Assembly (NCBI GenBank): GCA_027077795.1
Contig: JALWTT010000006.1
Coordinates: 372,001 to 436,000 of the forward strand
Source of the DNA: Thermotogaceae bacterium
Lineage (GTDB): Bacteria; Thermotogota; Thermotogae; Thermotogales; Thermotogaceae
DNA: 64,000 nt
Reading direction: 5' to 3'
Positions 16,799-26,205 of this stretch are shown piece by piece; positions within the stretch are counted from its first letter, which is position 1, and every line of letters starts with the position of its first letter. The notes beneath the pieces are model-generated. The model saw only the letters and a list, made by a program, of their open reading frames with translations, was not told the DNA's origin and made no database searches. A program made the translations under genes and the position numbers.

Positions 16799-18119
16799 TG
16801 CTTCCTCTTCTGAGAAAGGTTCTTCTGAATGTGTAGACATGCTCATGAAGTCTGAAAGGGATTCTTCTGATGACAACCGTTAAAGAGTTGAAGAAATACC
16901 TTCTGAATGGCACATGTTTTCTGACTCTGACCCTATCCAGGAAAATCAAGCTGTTTGCCCTCAGAATAGACCCTACCACAAAAATGAGTTGAAGGCCGTA
17001 GAAATCCATTCCGAAGTATTGCCAGTGATAAGCTGAGAGCATCTTGCCAATAACCCCGCCTAGGAGCGATCCTACCAGCCCGCCTATCCCACCGAACGTG
17101 GTGTATACAGAGAAGTAGGCGCTTTGAATTCCCTGTGCAACCTCCATGGGAAGCGTCACCATGGATAAGTTTATGGCCGACCAGCCTACACCCGTTATCA
17201 TCGCGTCTACCAACAAGAGGTAATGATACGTCTTTGTGTTCATGAAGAGCCATAGAGCGGGGGTTATAGACGCGAATGAGATGCCAAATTCCGCTATACT
17301 TTTGTGCCCTATTTCGTCAGATAGGTTCCCGAAGGCCCTGTAAAACACCATGGCGATGAGACTTGAAATCACGGTGCAAATTCCTATGAACCTGAAAGAC
17401 ACGTGGAGGTTTTTAATCAAATGATATGTGAAAAAGGGTGAAGTAAAGGTGATCGCGAAGTTCCAAAACATGAAGAATATCGATAGTTTCATGAAATTCC
17501 TATCCTGAATCACTTTGGTAACGGCAGCCAAAGCTCCCACTCTTTTTATTGGAATGTCCTTGAGCTTTTTCATGTAATGGAAGGATAGTATCGATCCTAT
17601 CAATCCCGATATGGTTACCAAGAGATATCCATTCTTTTTGAAATTGTCAACGAGTTCCGAATACCCGTAGAATACTAGCAATGTGGTGAGTGAAGTATAG
17701 AGGTTTCTCCTGCCAAAGGTCCTCCCTCTTTTTTCTTGAGGTATGAGGTCTCTTATCCAGGACAGCCATATGTTCGCAGCCATGGATGTGAGTAATTGGG
17801 ATATAGCAAAGGCCAGGATGAATTGGGAAGATCTATGCCAGCCAAGACTCAGGGATACGATTATAAAGCTCGCCCAAAGAACCCTTCCAGATAGGTTGAA
17901 CACATTTGTGAGAAGCTTCCTATTTCCAAATTTCTCGATGAGATAAGGAGTTACTATCTGGAGTACCTGTGCTATCAAGGGAAAAGAGGCTGCAACACCT
18001 AGCATGAGCTCATCTAATTTGAACATAACTGCAAGGCCTGTGAAAATTGCTCCCTGCGATATCAGCACGTAGAGTACAGAAGAGATTCCCTCTAATATGA
18101 AGTATTTTTCTCTTTCCAT
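16779..18119 (-). CDS. Major facilitator superfamily transporter
   Basis: 446-residue membrane protein with about twelve hydrophobic segments arranged in two halves and an MFS-like loop PQEKRGRTFGRRN between early helices. About 45 basic residues follow the last helix (RRYFFNSLTV, RRTFLRRGSKRG), probably cytoplasmic. The substrate cannot be told. No Shine-Dalgarno precedes the ATG, but a TAGAAT ends about 10 bases upstream of it, so the mRNA may be leaderless or nearly so. The stop lies within the terminator shared with the MalE-like gene. Confidence 0.85.
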   Translation of the reverse strand: MEREKYFILEGISSVLYVLISQGAIFTGLAVMFKLDELMLGVAASFPLIAQVLQIVTPYLIEKFGNRKLLTNVFNLSGRVLWASFIIVSLSLGWHRSSQFILAFAISQLLTSMAANIWLSWIRDLIPQEKRGRTFGRRNLYTSLTTLLVFYGYSELVDNFKKNGYLLVTISGLIGSILSFHYMKKLKDIPIKRVGALAAVTKVIQDRNFMKLSIFFMFWNFAITFTSPFFTYHLIKNLHVSFRFIGICTVISSLIAMVFYRAFGNLSDEIGHKSIAEFGISFASITPALWLFMNTKTYHYLLLVDAMITGVGWSAINLSMVTLPMEVAQGIQSAYFSVYTTFGGIGGLVGSLLGGVIGKMLSAYHWQYFGMDFYGLQLIFVVGSILRANSLIFLDRVRVRKHVPFRRYFFNSLTVVIRRIPFRLHEHVYTFRRTFLRRGSKRGPSR

Positions 18120-18200
18120 ATCATGGCAATTCTAATTCTCAACGTGGCTTCCCGGAAGCCCCTTTTACAAATATGAATGGTAAAATCGGAAAAACAGAAG

Positions 18201-18209
18201 TGATAGAAT
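18201..18209 (+). promoter_or_regulatory. Extended -10 element for alaS
   Basis: TGA-TAGAAT lies about 20 bases upstream of the alaS start, just before AAGAGGAGGGAG. A second TGG-TAAAAT stands at 18178-18186. Neither has a good -35, matching the extended -10 style of other promoters in the window. Confidence 0.45.
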
Positions 18210-18228
18210 CTCTAAGAGGAGGGAGCTT

Positions 18229-20820
18229 ATGAGGAAGCTCAGCGGTGATGAGATAAGATCGGAGTTCTTGAAATTCTTTGAAAAAAAAGGTCATGAGATC
18301 CTTCCGAGTGCATCACTCGTACCAGACGATCCTCAGCTTATGTTCACAGTTGCGGGAATGGTACCCTTTAAACCCATATTTTGGGGAAAAGTTGATCCAG
18401 TTTACAAAAGAGTTACAACTTGCCAGAAGTGCTTGCGAACCACGGATATAGAGAACGTTGGGAGAACACCAAGACACCACACTTTTTTTGAAATGCTGGG
18501 GAATTTCTCGTTTGGTGATTATTTCAAAAGAGAAGCCATAGAATGGGCTTGGGAGTTTGTAACAGACGTTCTGGAGATACCTGAGGATAGATTGTGGGTA
18601 ACCATATATGAGGAGGACGATGAATCCTTCAAGATATGGAACGAGGTAGTTGGCCTTCCGGAATGGAGAATCGTTCGTATGGGAGAGAAAGACAATTTTT
18701 GGGGACCGGCAGGCCCCACAGGTCCATGTGGCCCGGATTCGGAGATCCATTATCTTTTGGATCCATCATGTGAAGGATGTTCCCCGAAGACTCATGAGGA
18801 CAAATTTCTCGAGATATGGAATTTAGTTTTCACAGAACTTTACATGGATGAGAATGGGGACTATCACCCACTTGAGAGGAAGAACATAGATACGGGAGCA
18901 GGCCTTGAAAGATTAGCAGCGGTTCTTCAGAATACCCCTACAAACTTCGATACGGATATATTTAAGCCGATAATAGAAAGGATACAGGAAGTTTTAGATG
19001 TTGAATATGGAAAGAATGAGAAGTCAGATACATCCATTAAAGTTGTAGCAGATCACATAAGGGCAATAACCTTTTTGATAGCCGATGGCGTGTTCCCATC
19101 GAACGAAGGAAGAGGCTATGTTCTGAGAAGAATAATAAGGAGAGCACAGCGCTATGTTACACTTCTGAGGAAGAGTGAGCCAGTTCTTTATAAAATTGTC
19201 GATGCAGTCGTGCGGAAGATGGGAAAAGTTTATCCAGAGATAGTGGAAAAGCAAGCCCTTGTAGAAGAAATCTTGAAAGCAGAAGAAGAGCGTTTCTTGA
19301 AAACGCTAGACCAAGGAATGGGGATGCTAGAGGAACTCCTTGGAAGGGGAAAGATCAGTGGAAGTGATGCTTTTAAACTCTACGACACGTACGGATTTCC
19401 AATAGATTTGACGATTGAGATAGCAAGGGACAGAGGAGTTGAGGTTGACGTAGAAGGCTTTAGAAAAGAGATGGAGACTCAGAGAGAGAGAGCGAGAAAA
19501 GCTTTGGGAGAGGTTGAATATTCGAGAAAAGAGCATGTGTTCGATGAAATTTTAAAAAGGGTGAGGGTCGAGTTTACTGGATATGAGAAGATGGAAGATG
19601 AGTCAGAAATAGTCGCTCTGGTTAGAGATGGAAGAGAAGTTGAGAGGTTGTCTGAAGGGGAAGAAGGAATAGTTGTGGTTGAAAAAACACCTTTTTACGC
19701 GGAAAAAGGAGGGCAAGTTGCGGATACCGGGAAGATGGTGTGGGACGGTGGATCTGCAGAGGTCGTGGACGTGAGATCTCCAGCTGAAGGGTTAATCGTT
19801 CACTTCTTGAAGATAAAAAAGGGGAACCTGAGAAGAGGAAACAAGATGAGGCTAATCGTTGACAAGAGCAGAAGAAAATCCACCATGAGAAACCATACTG
19901 CGACGCATCTTCTCCATGCGGCTCTTAGGAAAGTTCTTGGAAGTCATGTCAGGCAGGCTGGATCTTTGGTGTCTCCCGAAAGGCTTCGTTTTGATTTCAC
20001 CCATTACAAGGCGCTCTCGGATGAGGAGATAGCCGAGATAGAGAACCTGGTGAACGAAAAGATAATGGAGGCAATCCCTGTGGTGACGGAAATCAAGAGC
20101 TATGATGAAGCTGTGAGAGAGGGTGCAATGGCTCTTTTTGAAGAGAAGTATGGTGATACAGTCAGGGTGGTGAAAATAGGAGACTTCTCAGAAGAGCTGT
20201 GTGGAGGCACACACGTATCGAACACGGGAGAGATAGGGATGTTCAGGATCGTTTCGGAAGAGGCGATATCCGCTGGAATCAGGAGGATTGTTGCGGTGAC
20301 GGGATTCGGTGCTCTGGATTACTCAAGAGAGAACGAGAAAATCGTCTGTGATATCAGATCGATTTTGGACGTACCTAAAGAGAAAATCGTCGAGCGTTTG
20401 GAAAAGCTCCTGAGGCAGATAAAAGACTACGAGAAAAAGATAAAGGAGCTTCAGACGAAGCAACTTTCAAAGAGTGTCGGAATAGTGAGAAAAGACATAA
20501 ACGGCGTAAGCTACGCAGTTGTAAAGCTTGAGAATGTCCCTGGAGATGTTCTCAGAAACACCGCAGACAGCCTGCTTTCAAAACTCAAGAGTGGTATCGC
20601 GGTTGTCTTCAACGTTTCTGAGAATAAAGTTTCGTTCGTTGTAAAGGTTTCGAAAGATTTGACGGATAGATTTAAAGCGGCCGACTTGGCAAGACGGATG
20701 GCCAAGGTTTTGGGCGGAGGTGGAGGAGGAAGAGAAGATTTCGCCCAAGCTGGTGGTAAAGATCAAAAAAAGATAGAGGACGCGATGAAAGAACTAGAGA
20801 AAGTTCTCGGGGGGGATTGA
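18229..20820 (+). CDS. alaS: Alanyl-tRNA synthetase
   Basis: 863-residue class II synthetase that charges tRNA-Ala. The catalytic domain begins [20 protein letters not shown], with [15 protein letters not shown] and [18 protein letters not shown]. The editing domain carries the zinc ligands HTATH and [13 protein letters not shown]. The C-Ala domain contains a coiled coil ([17 protein letters not shown]) and ends with a Gly-rich segment before QAGGKD. GAGGAGGGAG supports the ATG. It leads an operon with a B12-binding protein, aminopeptidase and Nudix gene. Confidence 0.97.
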   Translation: MRKLSGDEIRSEFLKFFEKKGHEILPSASLVPDDPQLMFTVAGMVPFKPIFWGKVDPVYKRVTTCQKCLRTTDIENVGRTPRHHTFFEMLGNFSFGDYFKREAIEWAWEFVTDVLEIPEDRLWVTIYEEDDESFKIWNEVVGLPEWRIVRMGEKDNFWGPAGPTGPCGPDSEIHYLLDPSCEGCSPKTHEDKFLEIWNLVFTELYMDENGDYHPLERKNIDTGAGLERLAAVLQNTPTNFDTDIFKPIIERIQEVLDVEYGKNEKSDTSIKVVADHIRAITFLIADGVFPSNEGRGYVLRRIIRRAQRYVTLLRKSEPVLYKIVDAVVRKMGKVYPEIVEKQALVEEILKAEEERFLKTLDQGMGMLEELLGRGKISGSDAFKLYDTYGFPIDLTIEIARDRGVEVDVEGFRKEMETQRERARKALGEVEYSRKEHVFDEILKRVRVEFTGYEKMEDESEIVALVRDGREVERLSEGEEGIVVVEKTPFYAEKGGQVADTGKMVWDGGSAEVVDVRSPAEGLIVHFLKIKKGNLRRGNKMRLIVDKSRRKSTMRNHTATHLLHAALRKVLGSHVRQAGSLVSPERLRFDFTHYKALSDEEIAEIENLVNEKIMEAIPVVTEIKSYDEAVREGAMALFEEKYGDTVRVVKIGDFSEELCGGTHVSNTGEIGMFRIVSEEAISAGIRRIVAVTGFGALDYSRENEKIVCDIRSILDVPKEKIVERLEKLLRQIKDYEKKIKELQTKQLSKSVGIVRKDINGVSYAVVKLENVPGDVLRNTADSLLSKLKSGIAVVFNVSENKVSFVVKVSKDLTDRFKAADLARRMAKVLGGGGGGREDFAQAGGKDQKKIEDAMKELEKVLGGD

Positions 20821-20821
20821 T

Positions 20822-21229
20822 ATGGGCAGAAAAATGAGGGTTCTCATAGCGAAGCCGGGACTGGATGGTCACGACAGAGGAGCAAAAGTTGTTGCGAGAG
20901 CTCTGAGAGATGCAGGAATGGAGGTGATATACACAGGTTTGCGCCAAACCGTCGATCAAATAGTGAGAACGGCAGTGCAAGAGGATGTGGATATAATTGG
21001 ACTTTCCATACTTTCGGGAGCTCATATGAGGATCTGTGAGAAGATCCTCAAGAAGATGAAGGAGATAGGACTCAGCATTCCTGTGTTCGTCGGGGGGATA
21101 GTTCCCCAAGATGATTCAAGGAAGCTCAAGGAAATGGGGATATATGACGTGTTTGGGCCTGGAACACCATTATCTCTTGTGGTCAAAAGGATTAGAGAAG
21201 CTGTTCAGAAGGAAGGTGTAGAAGCATGA
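20822..21229 (+). CDS. Stand-alone cobalamin-binding protein (methylmalonyl-CoA mutase small-domain type)
   Basis: 135-residue Rossmann-like B12-binding domain. GLDGHDRG contains the DxHxxG motif whose His ligates cobalt, and LSILSGAHM and VFVGGIVP are the matching SxL and GG motifs. This is the same module as the C-terminal domain of methylmalonyl-CoA mutase. The catalytic alpha subunit, MeaB and the epimerase are absent from the window, so it either serves a mutase encoded elsewhere or has another role. It sits between alaS (one base away) and the M55 aminopeptidase (ATGA overlap). Confidence 0.88.
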   Translation: MGRKMRVLIAKPGLDGHDRGAKVVARALRDAGMEVIYTGLRQTVDQIVRTAVQEDVDIIGLSILSGAHMRICEKILKKMKEIGLSIPVFVGGIVPQDDSRKLKEMGIYDVFGPGTPLSLVVKRIREAVQKEGVEA

Positions 21230-22062
21230 AGATATACATATCCGTTGATATGGAAGGGCTCGCTGCGATCCACACCTGGAAGGATGTCACTTTTGGGGGC
21301 CCTCATTATAAGCAAAAGGAACTTGAGGAACAGCTCAGGTGGGTGCTGGAGGAGATTGTGAAGTACGAGGATGTGGAACTCATCACCGTTGCTGATTCTC
21401 ATTCAGTTGGAGATAACATTCCTTATTCTATAACGGACATAGATGAGAGAATAGAGCTGATATCTGGTTTCCCAAGGAAGAGATATATGATGGCTGGTTT
21501 GGATGAGAGCTACGATAGAGTGATATTCTTTGGGTATCATGCTGGTGTAGGAGCGCTTGGTGCTCTGATGGATCACACATATTCAAGCACAACTTTTCAT
21601 GGGGTCTGGATAAACGGCATAAGAATGAACGAGGCTCTGATAAACGCCGCTTATGCGGGATACTTGGATGTACCTGTTGCTATGATCGTTGGTGATGCAG
21701 CTCTTAGGGAGGAAATGAAAGAATTTCTCGACAGAGTGGTTTTCGTGACCACAAAAGAAGGGCTTGGAAGGTTTTCAGCTAGGTTTGTTTCGAAGAAAAA
21801 ACTTGAGATGGACATAAGAAGTGGAACAAGCGAGGCCATGAGAAGGAAGAGGGAGGACCTGAGAATATACAGGTTCGAGCCGCCGGTGGAGCTCAAGGTG
21901 GAGACTTCCAGGACGGAATTTGCGGATGCTTTAGAAATGATTCCGGGGGTCGAGAGATTAAATGGAAGGGTGCTGAAGTTCATCCATGATGACTATGTTG
22001 TGGTATTCGACACTCTTTTAATCATGGCCACCATTGGAAGCATGATGGGGAGGATGCTATGA
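21226..22062 (+). CDS. M55 family (DppA-like) aminopeptidase
   Basis: 278-residue zinc peptidase of the D-aminopeptidase family. Metal and active-site motifs are SVDMEG at the N-terminus, ADSHS near residue 61, [10 protein letters not shown] near 103 and HTYSS after it. DppA of Bacillus releases D-Ala from D-amino acid peptides; some thermophile homologues cleave ordinary peptides, so stereospecificity is open. The start overlaps the B12-binding gene by 4 bases and its end overlaps the Nudix gene by 4 bases, indicating one operon. Confidence 0.9.
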   Translation: MKIYISVDMEGLAAIHTWKDVTFGGPHYKQKELEEQLRWVLEEIVKYEDVELITVADSHSVGDNIPYSITDIDERIELISGFPRKRYMMAGLDESYDRVIFFGYHAGVGALGALMDHTYSSTTFHGVWINGIRMNEALINAAYAGYLDVPVAMIVGDAALREEMKEFLDRVVFVTTKEGLGRFSARFVSKKKLEMDIRSGTSEAMRRKREDLRIYRFEPPVELKVETSRTEFADALEMIPGVERLNGRVLKFIHDDYVVVFDTLLIMATIGSMMGRML

Positions 22063-22604
22063 GGGATTTCGCAGAGAAGACCATATCAAGTAAGGTGGTT
22101 TTCAGGGGGAAAGTAATAGAGGTTAGAACCGATGAGGTCCTCCTTCCAAATGGAAAGAACGGTTACAGGGAGATAGTGTATCATCGTGGAGCTGTCGCAG
22201 CGGTTCCATATGAAGGTGGGAAAGTCTACTTGGTCAGGCAGTACAGATATGCTGCGAAAAGGCATCTCCTTGAAGTTCCCGCAGGTAAGCTGGACAGTGA
22301 TGACGAAGATCCAGAATGGAGAATGATCAAGGAACTCCGCGAGGAGATCGGGAAGGAGCCATCAAGGATGGTGAATTTAGGCTACATATATACGTCACCA
22401 GGATTTGCAACCGAGAGGATACATATTTACTTCGCATCGGATTTTAAGAATGCCAAGGATAAAGCAGACGAGGACGAATTCCTAGAAGTAGTCGAAATGG
22501 ACTTCGATCGGGCACTGGAAATGTGCTTGAACGGGGAAATAGTCGATTCCAAAACCATAGTGGCTATTACGAGAGCCAAGAGGTTTCTAGAGGAGGGGTT
22601 TTAA
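22059..22604 (+). CDS. Nudix hydrolase, ADP-ribose pyrophosphatase type
   Basis: 181 residues. VYLVRQYRYAAKRHLLEVPAGKLD is the ADP-ribose pyrophosphatase-type lead-in. The Nudix box follows (about residues 77-100), but compared with GX5EX7REUXEEXGU it has one extra residue before the first Glu and Lys in place of the first Arg, ending KELREEIGK. The metal-binding EE is intact. The product would be AMP and ribose-5-phosphate from ADP-ribose. The ATG overlaps the aminopeptidase stop (ATGA). Confidence 0.88.
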   Translation: MRDFAEKTISSKVVFRGKVIEVRTDEVLLPNGKNGYREIVYHRGAVAAVPYEGGKVYLVRQYRYAAKRHLLEVPAGKLDSDDEDPEWRMIKELREEIGKEPSRMVNLGYIYTSPGFATERIHIYFASDFKNAKDKADEDEFLEVVEMDFDRALEMCLNGEIVDSKTIVAITRAKRFLEEGF

Positions 22605-23210
22605 GTGGTTAAATTGATAGTGAACGGTGAGGAGAGGGAGATAGACGCGAAAAACTACAAAAACTTTGGCGAACTTGTAGAAGAACTTAAAAAAGAGCAC
22701 AAAAACATGGTCGTTTCCAAGTTAACAGTCAATGGAAGTGAGATTCCTTTAGCCCGAGTAGATGAACTCCTTGGGGCGACTATGGATGAAGAAGGCTTGA
22801 CGATAGAGATAGAATTTCGATCCATACGGGAATTTCTCATAGATACCCTCGAGGAGGTTGTTAAGTACGTTGATAACGTCATAAGACTCCTTCCAAAAGT
22901 TTCAGAAGATATGATCGTTGATACTCAGAAAGGTTACAGGGCTATAAAGGATTTAACAGATGGATTAACGGCGGTTGAAAACCTCAGGGAGAACACGATG
23001 AAAGTTTCCAAGATAACACCGAGCGATGTTGGGATGAAAGACCGGGAAGGCGAAGTTGTCGGGATCCTGAAGAAGTTTGTGGGAGGACTTGAAAAAAGTG
23101 ACATAATCGATCTGTCGGACATGATAGAGCAGCAATTGCCTGTGGTTTTGAATTACTATAAAGAGTACTTTTCCAAAGTCTTGGAGATTCTCAAATCGAA
23201 AGCCAACTGA
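22605..23210 (+). CDS. Unknown protein next to fliS
   Basis: 201 residues, not recognised. The first 75 residues (VKLIVNGEEREID, SKLTVNGSEIPL, TIEIEF) look like a small beta-grasp or ubiquitin-like strand pattern. The rest is mostly helical with amphipathic repeats (FLIDTLEEVVKYVDNVI, LPVVLNYYKEYFSKVLEIL). There is no signal or membrane segment. The GTG start follows GAGGAGGGG. It is immediately followed by fliS with 16 bases between start choices, so a flagellar chaperone or regulator role is possible, by context only. Confidence 0.75.
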   Translation: MVKLIVNGEEREIDAKNYKNFGELVEELKKEHKNMVVSKLTVNGSEIPLARVDELLGATMDEEGLTIEIEFRSIREFLIDTLEEVVKYVDNVIRLLPKVSEDMIVDTQKGYRAIKDLTDGLTAVENLRENTMKVSKITPSDVGMKDREGEVVGILKKFVGGLEKSDIIDLSDMIEQQLPVVLNYYKEYFSKVLEILKSKAN

Positions 23211-23226
23211 CTGAGAGGTGATCCAC

Positions 23227-23655
23227 TTGCAGCAAAATTGGCAAAGCACATACATCGAGAATATGGTGAAAACGGCGAGCCCTGCTAAGCTCATAGAGCT
23301 TCTCTACATGAAAGCTATAGATGTCCTGAAAGAGGCTGAAGAGTTCATAGAGAAGAGAGATTACGTTAACGCCAACGAAAAGATTAAGAGAGCCCAAGAT
23401 ATAATCATAGAGCTCAATTTGTCCCTGGATGTTGAGAGGGGAGGGCAAATCGCTCAAAATCTCAGAGCACTTTACAATTACATGTTCCAGAGGTTAATAG
23501 ATGGCAATGTGAAAAAGGATGTTAAGGCTGTTGAAGAGGTGAAAAGCTTTCTGAATGAACTTCTTCAAACTTGGAGGGAAGTGATGAAAAAAGTGGGTAA
23601 TACAGTGGAAACCTCCTCCAAGAAAAAGCAGGGAGGGCTCGATGTCAGCCTGTAA
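23227..23655 (+). CDS. fliS: Flagellar export chaperone FliS
   Basis: Binds newly made flagellin in the cytoplasm, prevents its polymerisation and hands it to the export gate. The 142-residue four-helix protein has the family N-terminus YIENMVKTASPAKLIELLY and the following helix AIDVLKEAEEFI. The reading frame allows a GTG at 23218, but that codon lies inside the Shine-Dalgarno GAGAGGTGA, so the TTG at 23227 is preferred. Flagellin and fliD are not nearby. Confidence 0.9.
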   Translation: MQQNWQSTYIENMVKTASPAKLIELLYMKAIDVLKEAEEFIEKRDYVNANEKIKRAQDIIIELNLSLDVERGGQIAQNLRALYNYMFQRLIDGNVKKDVKAVEEVKSFLNELLQTWREVMKKVGNTVETSSKKKQGGLDVSL

Positions 23656-23667
23656 GGTGGTGATACT

Positions 23668-24522
23668 ATGGAGAAGGTAGTTACCCTGAGTGAGTATCCA
23701 CTCGTGGATTTCGTGAATCTTGTCAATCTAATCTTCTCAGATTACGCAATTCCAATAAACTGGAATGTTCTAGATTTTCGGTTGGACGCACGAGAGAATT
23801 CCCTCTCTTTTGGGAACTCTTTCGTCTTTTTAGAGAACGATTCCCCGGTCGGATTTGTCGTGACGGGTGTGAGGAGAGACGTTGGAAGAATAGATGCTAT
23901 GGGAGTTATCAGGGAGAAAAGGGGAACAGGTTTAGCACAAAAAGTTCTTCAGTACGCCATAGAGAATCTCGAGTGGGTTGGTGTTAAAAGGATCCTGCTG
24001 GAAGTAGCGGCGAATGATGCAAGGGCGGTTCGGTTTTATGAAAAAAGTGGCTTTCGTCAAATCAGGAAGCTTTACACGGTTGCCATACGACCTGAGGATT
24101 TCGTGAAACAGAGCGATGGAAAATTCTTCAAAACAGAGGTGAAATGGATTTACCGGTCGGCTGTGGAGGCGCAAGTGAACATTCCAAGGAAGCCAAACTG
24201 GCAGCGAGAACCCATAACACTTCTCCTGTCTGATGGTAGATATAACATGGAAAGAGTGATAACTTCCAATGAGGAAGGTTATGTTGTTTGGGGAGAAACT
24301 TCTGATAGCTCTTTCATAGTTGACGCTTCACCTGTGGAAAATCCCGAGCTCTTTCAAGCCATCCTGGCTTCTTCTGTCAACTGGGTTTTCTCCACAACTG
24401 GAAAGGGAATTATAACCATGTCATCTGTTCCTGAGGATGATCCGTTATATGACAACGCCATAAAAGTCGGCTTTAAGACTGTTTTCGAGCAGATTGAAAT
24501 GTGCTTCAGATTGCCTTCGTAA
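23668..24522 (+). CDS. GNAT family N-acetyltransferase
   Basis: 284 residues. The N-terminal GNAT domain (about 1-140) contains the acetyl-CoA pyrophosphate-binding loop REKRGTGLAQKVL and the C-terminal motif NDARAVRFYEKSGF. Residues 145-284 form a second domain without recognised motifs, possibly a degenerate GNAT-like fold (WGETSDSSFIVDASPVENPE). The acceptor substrate is unknown. AAGGTGGTGAT precedes the ATG, 12 bases after fliS. About 90 bases separate it from the dnaA start. Confidence 0.85.
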   Translation: MEKVVTLSEYPLVDFVNLVNLIFSDYAIPINWNVLDFRLDARENSLSFGNSFVFLENDSPVGFVVTGVRRDVGRIDAMGVIREKRGTGLAQKVLQYAIENLEWVGVKRILLEVAANDARAVRFYEKSGFRQIRKLYTVAIRPEDFVKQSDGKFFKTEVKWIYRSAVEAQVNIPRKPNWQREPITLLLSDGRYNMERVITSNEEGYVVWGETSDSSFIVDASPVENPELFQAILASSVNWVFSTTGKGIITMSSVPEDDPLYDNAIKVGFKTVFEQIEMCFRLPS

Positions 24523-24561
24523 TTTCTTCAAACTTCCTTAACAACACCTCCTTCACGCGAG

Positions 24562-24570
24562 TGGTAAAAT
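24562..24570 (+). promoter_or_regulatory. Extended -10 promoter element for dnaA
   Basis: TGG-TAAAAT stands about 44 bases upstream of the chosen dnaA start. The AT of the first in-frame ATG belongs to this hexamer, so that ATG cannot be the translation start of a transcript made here. No convincing -35 and no cluster of classical DnaA boxes is seen in the 91-base gap. Confidence 0.5.
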
Positions 24571-24613
24571 GAAATTCAGGCCTTCCACCTATTCCATCTC
24601 GGGAGGAAATGCT

Positions 24614-25927
24614 GTGAAAGAGGGAATTCTAAACGCTATAAGGAATCGGGTTGATGATAAAGTATGGAGGAAATGGTTTTCATCTTTTGATGTTCAAACC
24701 ATCTCGGACAATGAGGTGGTCTTTGTTGTATCAAACCTCTTCATGAAAGACTGGCTTGAAAAGAAGTACAAACGAGTCATAGAGAACGCCATAAAGGATG
24801 TTGTAGGCGAGAGGATCCCTTTTAAAATAGAGTACTGCGCTTCTTCTACCGTGAATCTGAAAGAGCATAGAAAGCCTAGTTTGCCACCTCCTGAAGATAC
24901 GAATGTTAACCCGAATCTCAAATTCGACAATTTTGTCGTAGGCGGAGGAAATAAAGAAGCTTACAGGTTTGCCGAGAAGATTTCTAAAGAGCCGGGAAGA
25001 TTTTCCCCACTGTTTATCTATGGCGGTGTTGGAGTTGGGAAAACGCATTTACTCCATGCCATAGGAAATGAGATATATTTCAGAAACTCCAGGCTGAAGA
25101 TCATATACACCACGAGTGAGAGATTCATGAATGAAATGATAAGAGCCTTAAAGGAAAATCGCATCCAGAAATTCAAGGAGAAGTACAGAAATGTGGATGT
25201 GCTTTTGATGGATGATGTGCAGTTTTTGATGGGGAAAAATGGGGTTCAGTTTGAGCTTTTCAACACGTTTAACGAGCTAATGGACAAGAAGAAGCAGATG
25301 GTTTTTTGCTCCGATAGGTCTCCCGATAGGCTTCAGGATTTTCAGGATAGGTTGATTTCCAGGTTCAGAATGGGGATAGTGACTGAAATGGAAATCCCCG
25401 ATGTTGATACCAGAAAGAAGATAGCTAGGAAGATAGTCGAAGTAGAAGGGGGATCTCTGAAGGGGGAGATTCTGGATTTTCTCGCGGAGAATGTGGATGG
25501 ATCTCTAAGAGAGCTCAGAGGGGCAATAATAAAGTTAATAGCCTATCAAGAGATTGAGAGAAAAGAGCTGAATCTTTATGGTGCTATAGGAATAGTTGGG
25601 AATTTGCTGAAAGGTTCTTCAAAAGTTGATTTCTCTGAGAAGCTCCTTGCAACCTTGGCAGTTGTATTCGACGTTTCTCCCTCTGAAATAAAGGGAAGGA
25701 GTAAAAAAGTCTCGGCAATCTTGGCGAGGCAGATCGGCATATACTTTGCAAGAAAATACCTTAAACTCTCAGCGAGTGTCGTTTCAAAGACATTTAATCG
25801 CTCTCCATCTGTGATTTCTTCAACTGTTAGAAAAACCTCCGAGAAAATCAGTAGGAATCCACTTATGGAAAGTTACGTTCGAAAAATTCTTTCCCACATG
25901 AGCCCAGCTATAGGGAGAGATCTCTAA
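24614..25927 (+). CDS. dnaA: Chromosomal replication initiator protein DnaA
   Basis: AAA+ ATPase that opens the replication origin. From the GTG start (GGGAGGAAAT upstream) it has 437 residues. Domain I (1-75), a short linker, then Walker A GGVGVGKTH (about 137-145), Walker B LLMDDVQFL, and sensor region SPDRLQDFQDRLISRF. Domain IV keeps SEIKGRSKKVSAILARQIGIYFARKYL-type helices, but where most DnaA have RDHTTV it reads RSPSV (about 396-400): the Asp and His that contact the DnaA box are missing. The gene is convergent with, not divergent from, the rpmH-rnpA-yidC cluster. The stop overlaps that of the cupin gene by 4 bases. Confidence 0.93.
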   Translation: MKEGILNAIRNRVDDKVWRKWFSSFDVQTISDNEVVFVVSNLFMKDWLEKKYKRVIENAIKDVVGERIPFKIEYCASSTVNLKEHRKPSLPPPEDTNVNPNLKFDNFVVGGGNKEAYRFAEKISKEPGRFSPLFIYGGVGVGKTHLLHAIGNEIYFRNSRLKIIYTTSERFMNEMIRALKENRIQKFKEKYRNVDVLLMDDVQFLMGKNGVQFELFNTFNELMDKKKQMVFCSDRSPDRLQDFQDRLISRFRMGIVTEMEIPDVDTRKKIARKIVEVEGGSLKGEILDFLAENVDGSLRELRGAIIKLIAYQEIERKELNLYGAIGIVGNLLKGSSKVDFSEKLLATLAVVFDVSPSEIKGRSKKVSAILARQIGIYFARKYLKLSASVVSKTFNRSPSVISSTVRKTSEKISRNPLMESYVRKILSHMSPAIGRDL

Positions 25928-26205
25928 ATCTCTCCAAAATGGTAATGCTTTCTTATGGGCTTGATAACTTTCCAGGTGCACTTCGTTCCTTTCTTAAAGG
26001 TAACGAGGTCTCCTGTCCCGAATTTCACCTTTCCTCCGTCGTCTAGTGTAACCTCCACTTCACCTTCAATTACATAGAAGGTTTCATCTTCATCGTAGTA
26101 CCAATCGAATTCGCTCGCCTCTTTCTCCCAAATTGGCCAGTTGAACACTCCCAACTTTTCCAACTCATCTTTCGATGGCTTTTTAACAACAGCCTTTTCA
26201 CTCAT
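25924..26205 (-). CDS. Small cupin (DUF861) protein, TM1112-like
   Basis: 93-residue single-domain cupin. Its sequence (NWPIWEKEASEFDWYYDEDE, VIEGEVEVTLDDG, GDLVTFKKGTKCTWKV) closely resembles the T. maritima protein TM1112, whose structure is known but whose function is not. DUF861 cupins are related to ureidoglycine aminohydrolase. Metal-ligand histidines are not in the canonical places (only the C-terminal KHYHFGEI holds His), so enzymatic activity is uncertain. ATGA overlap with jag places it at the end of the rpmH operon. Confidence 0.85.
   Translation of the reverse strand: MSEKAVVKKPSKDELEKLGVFNWPIWEKEASEFDWYYDEDETFYVIEGEVEVTLDDGGKVKFGTGDLVTFKKGTKCTWKVIKPIRKHYHFGEI

Noticed and set aside
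24523-24613. Possible replication origin upstream of dnaA
   Set aside because: Only 91 bases, no cluster of DnaA-box-like repeats and no AT-rich unwinding region beyond the promoter.
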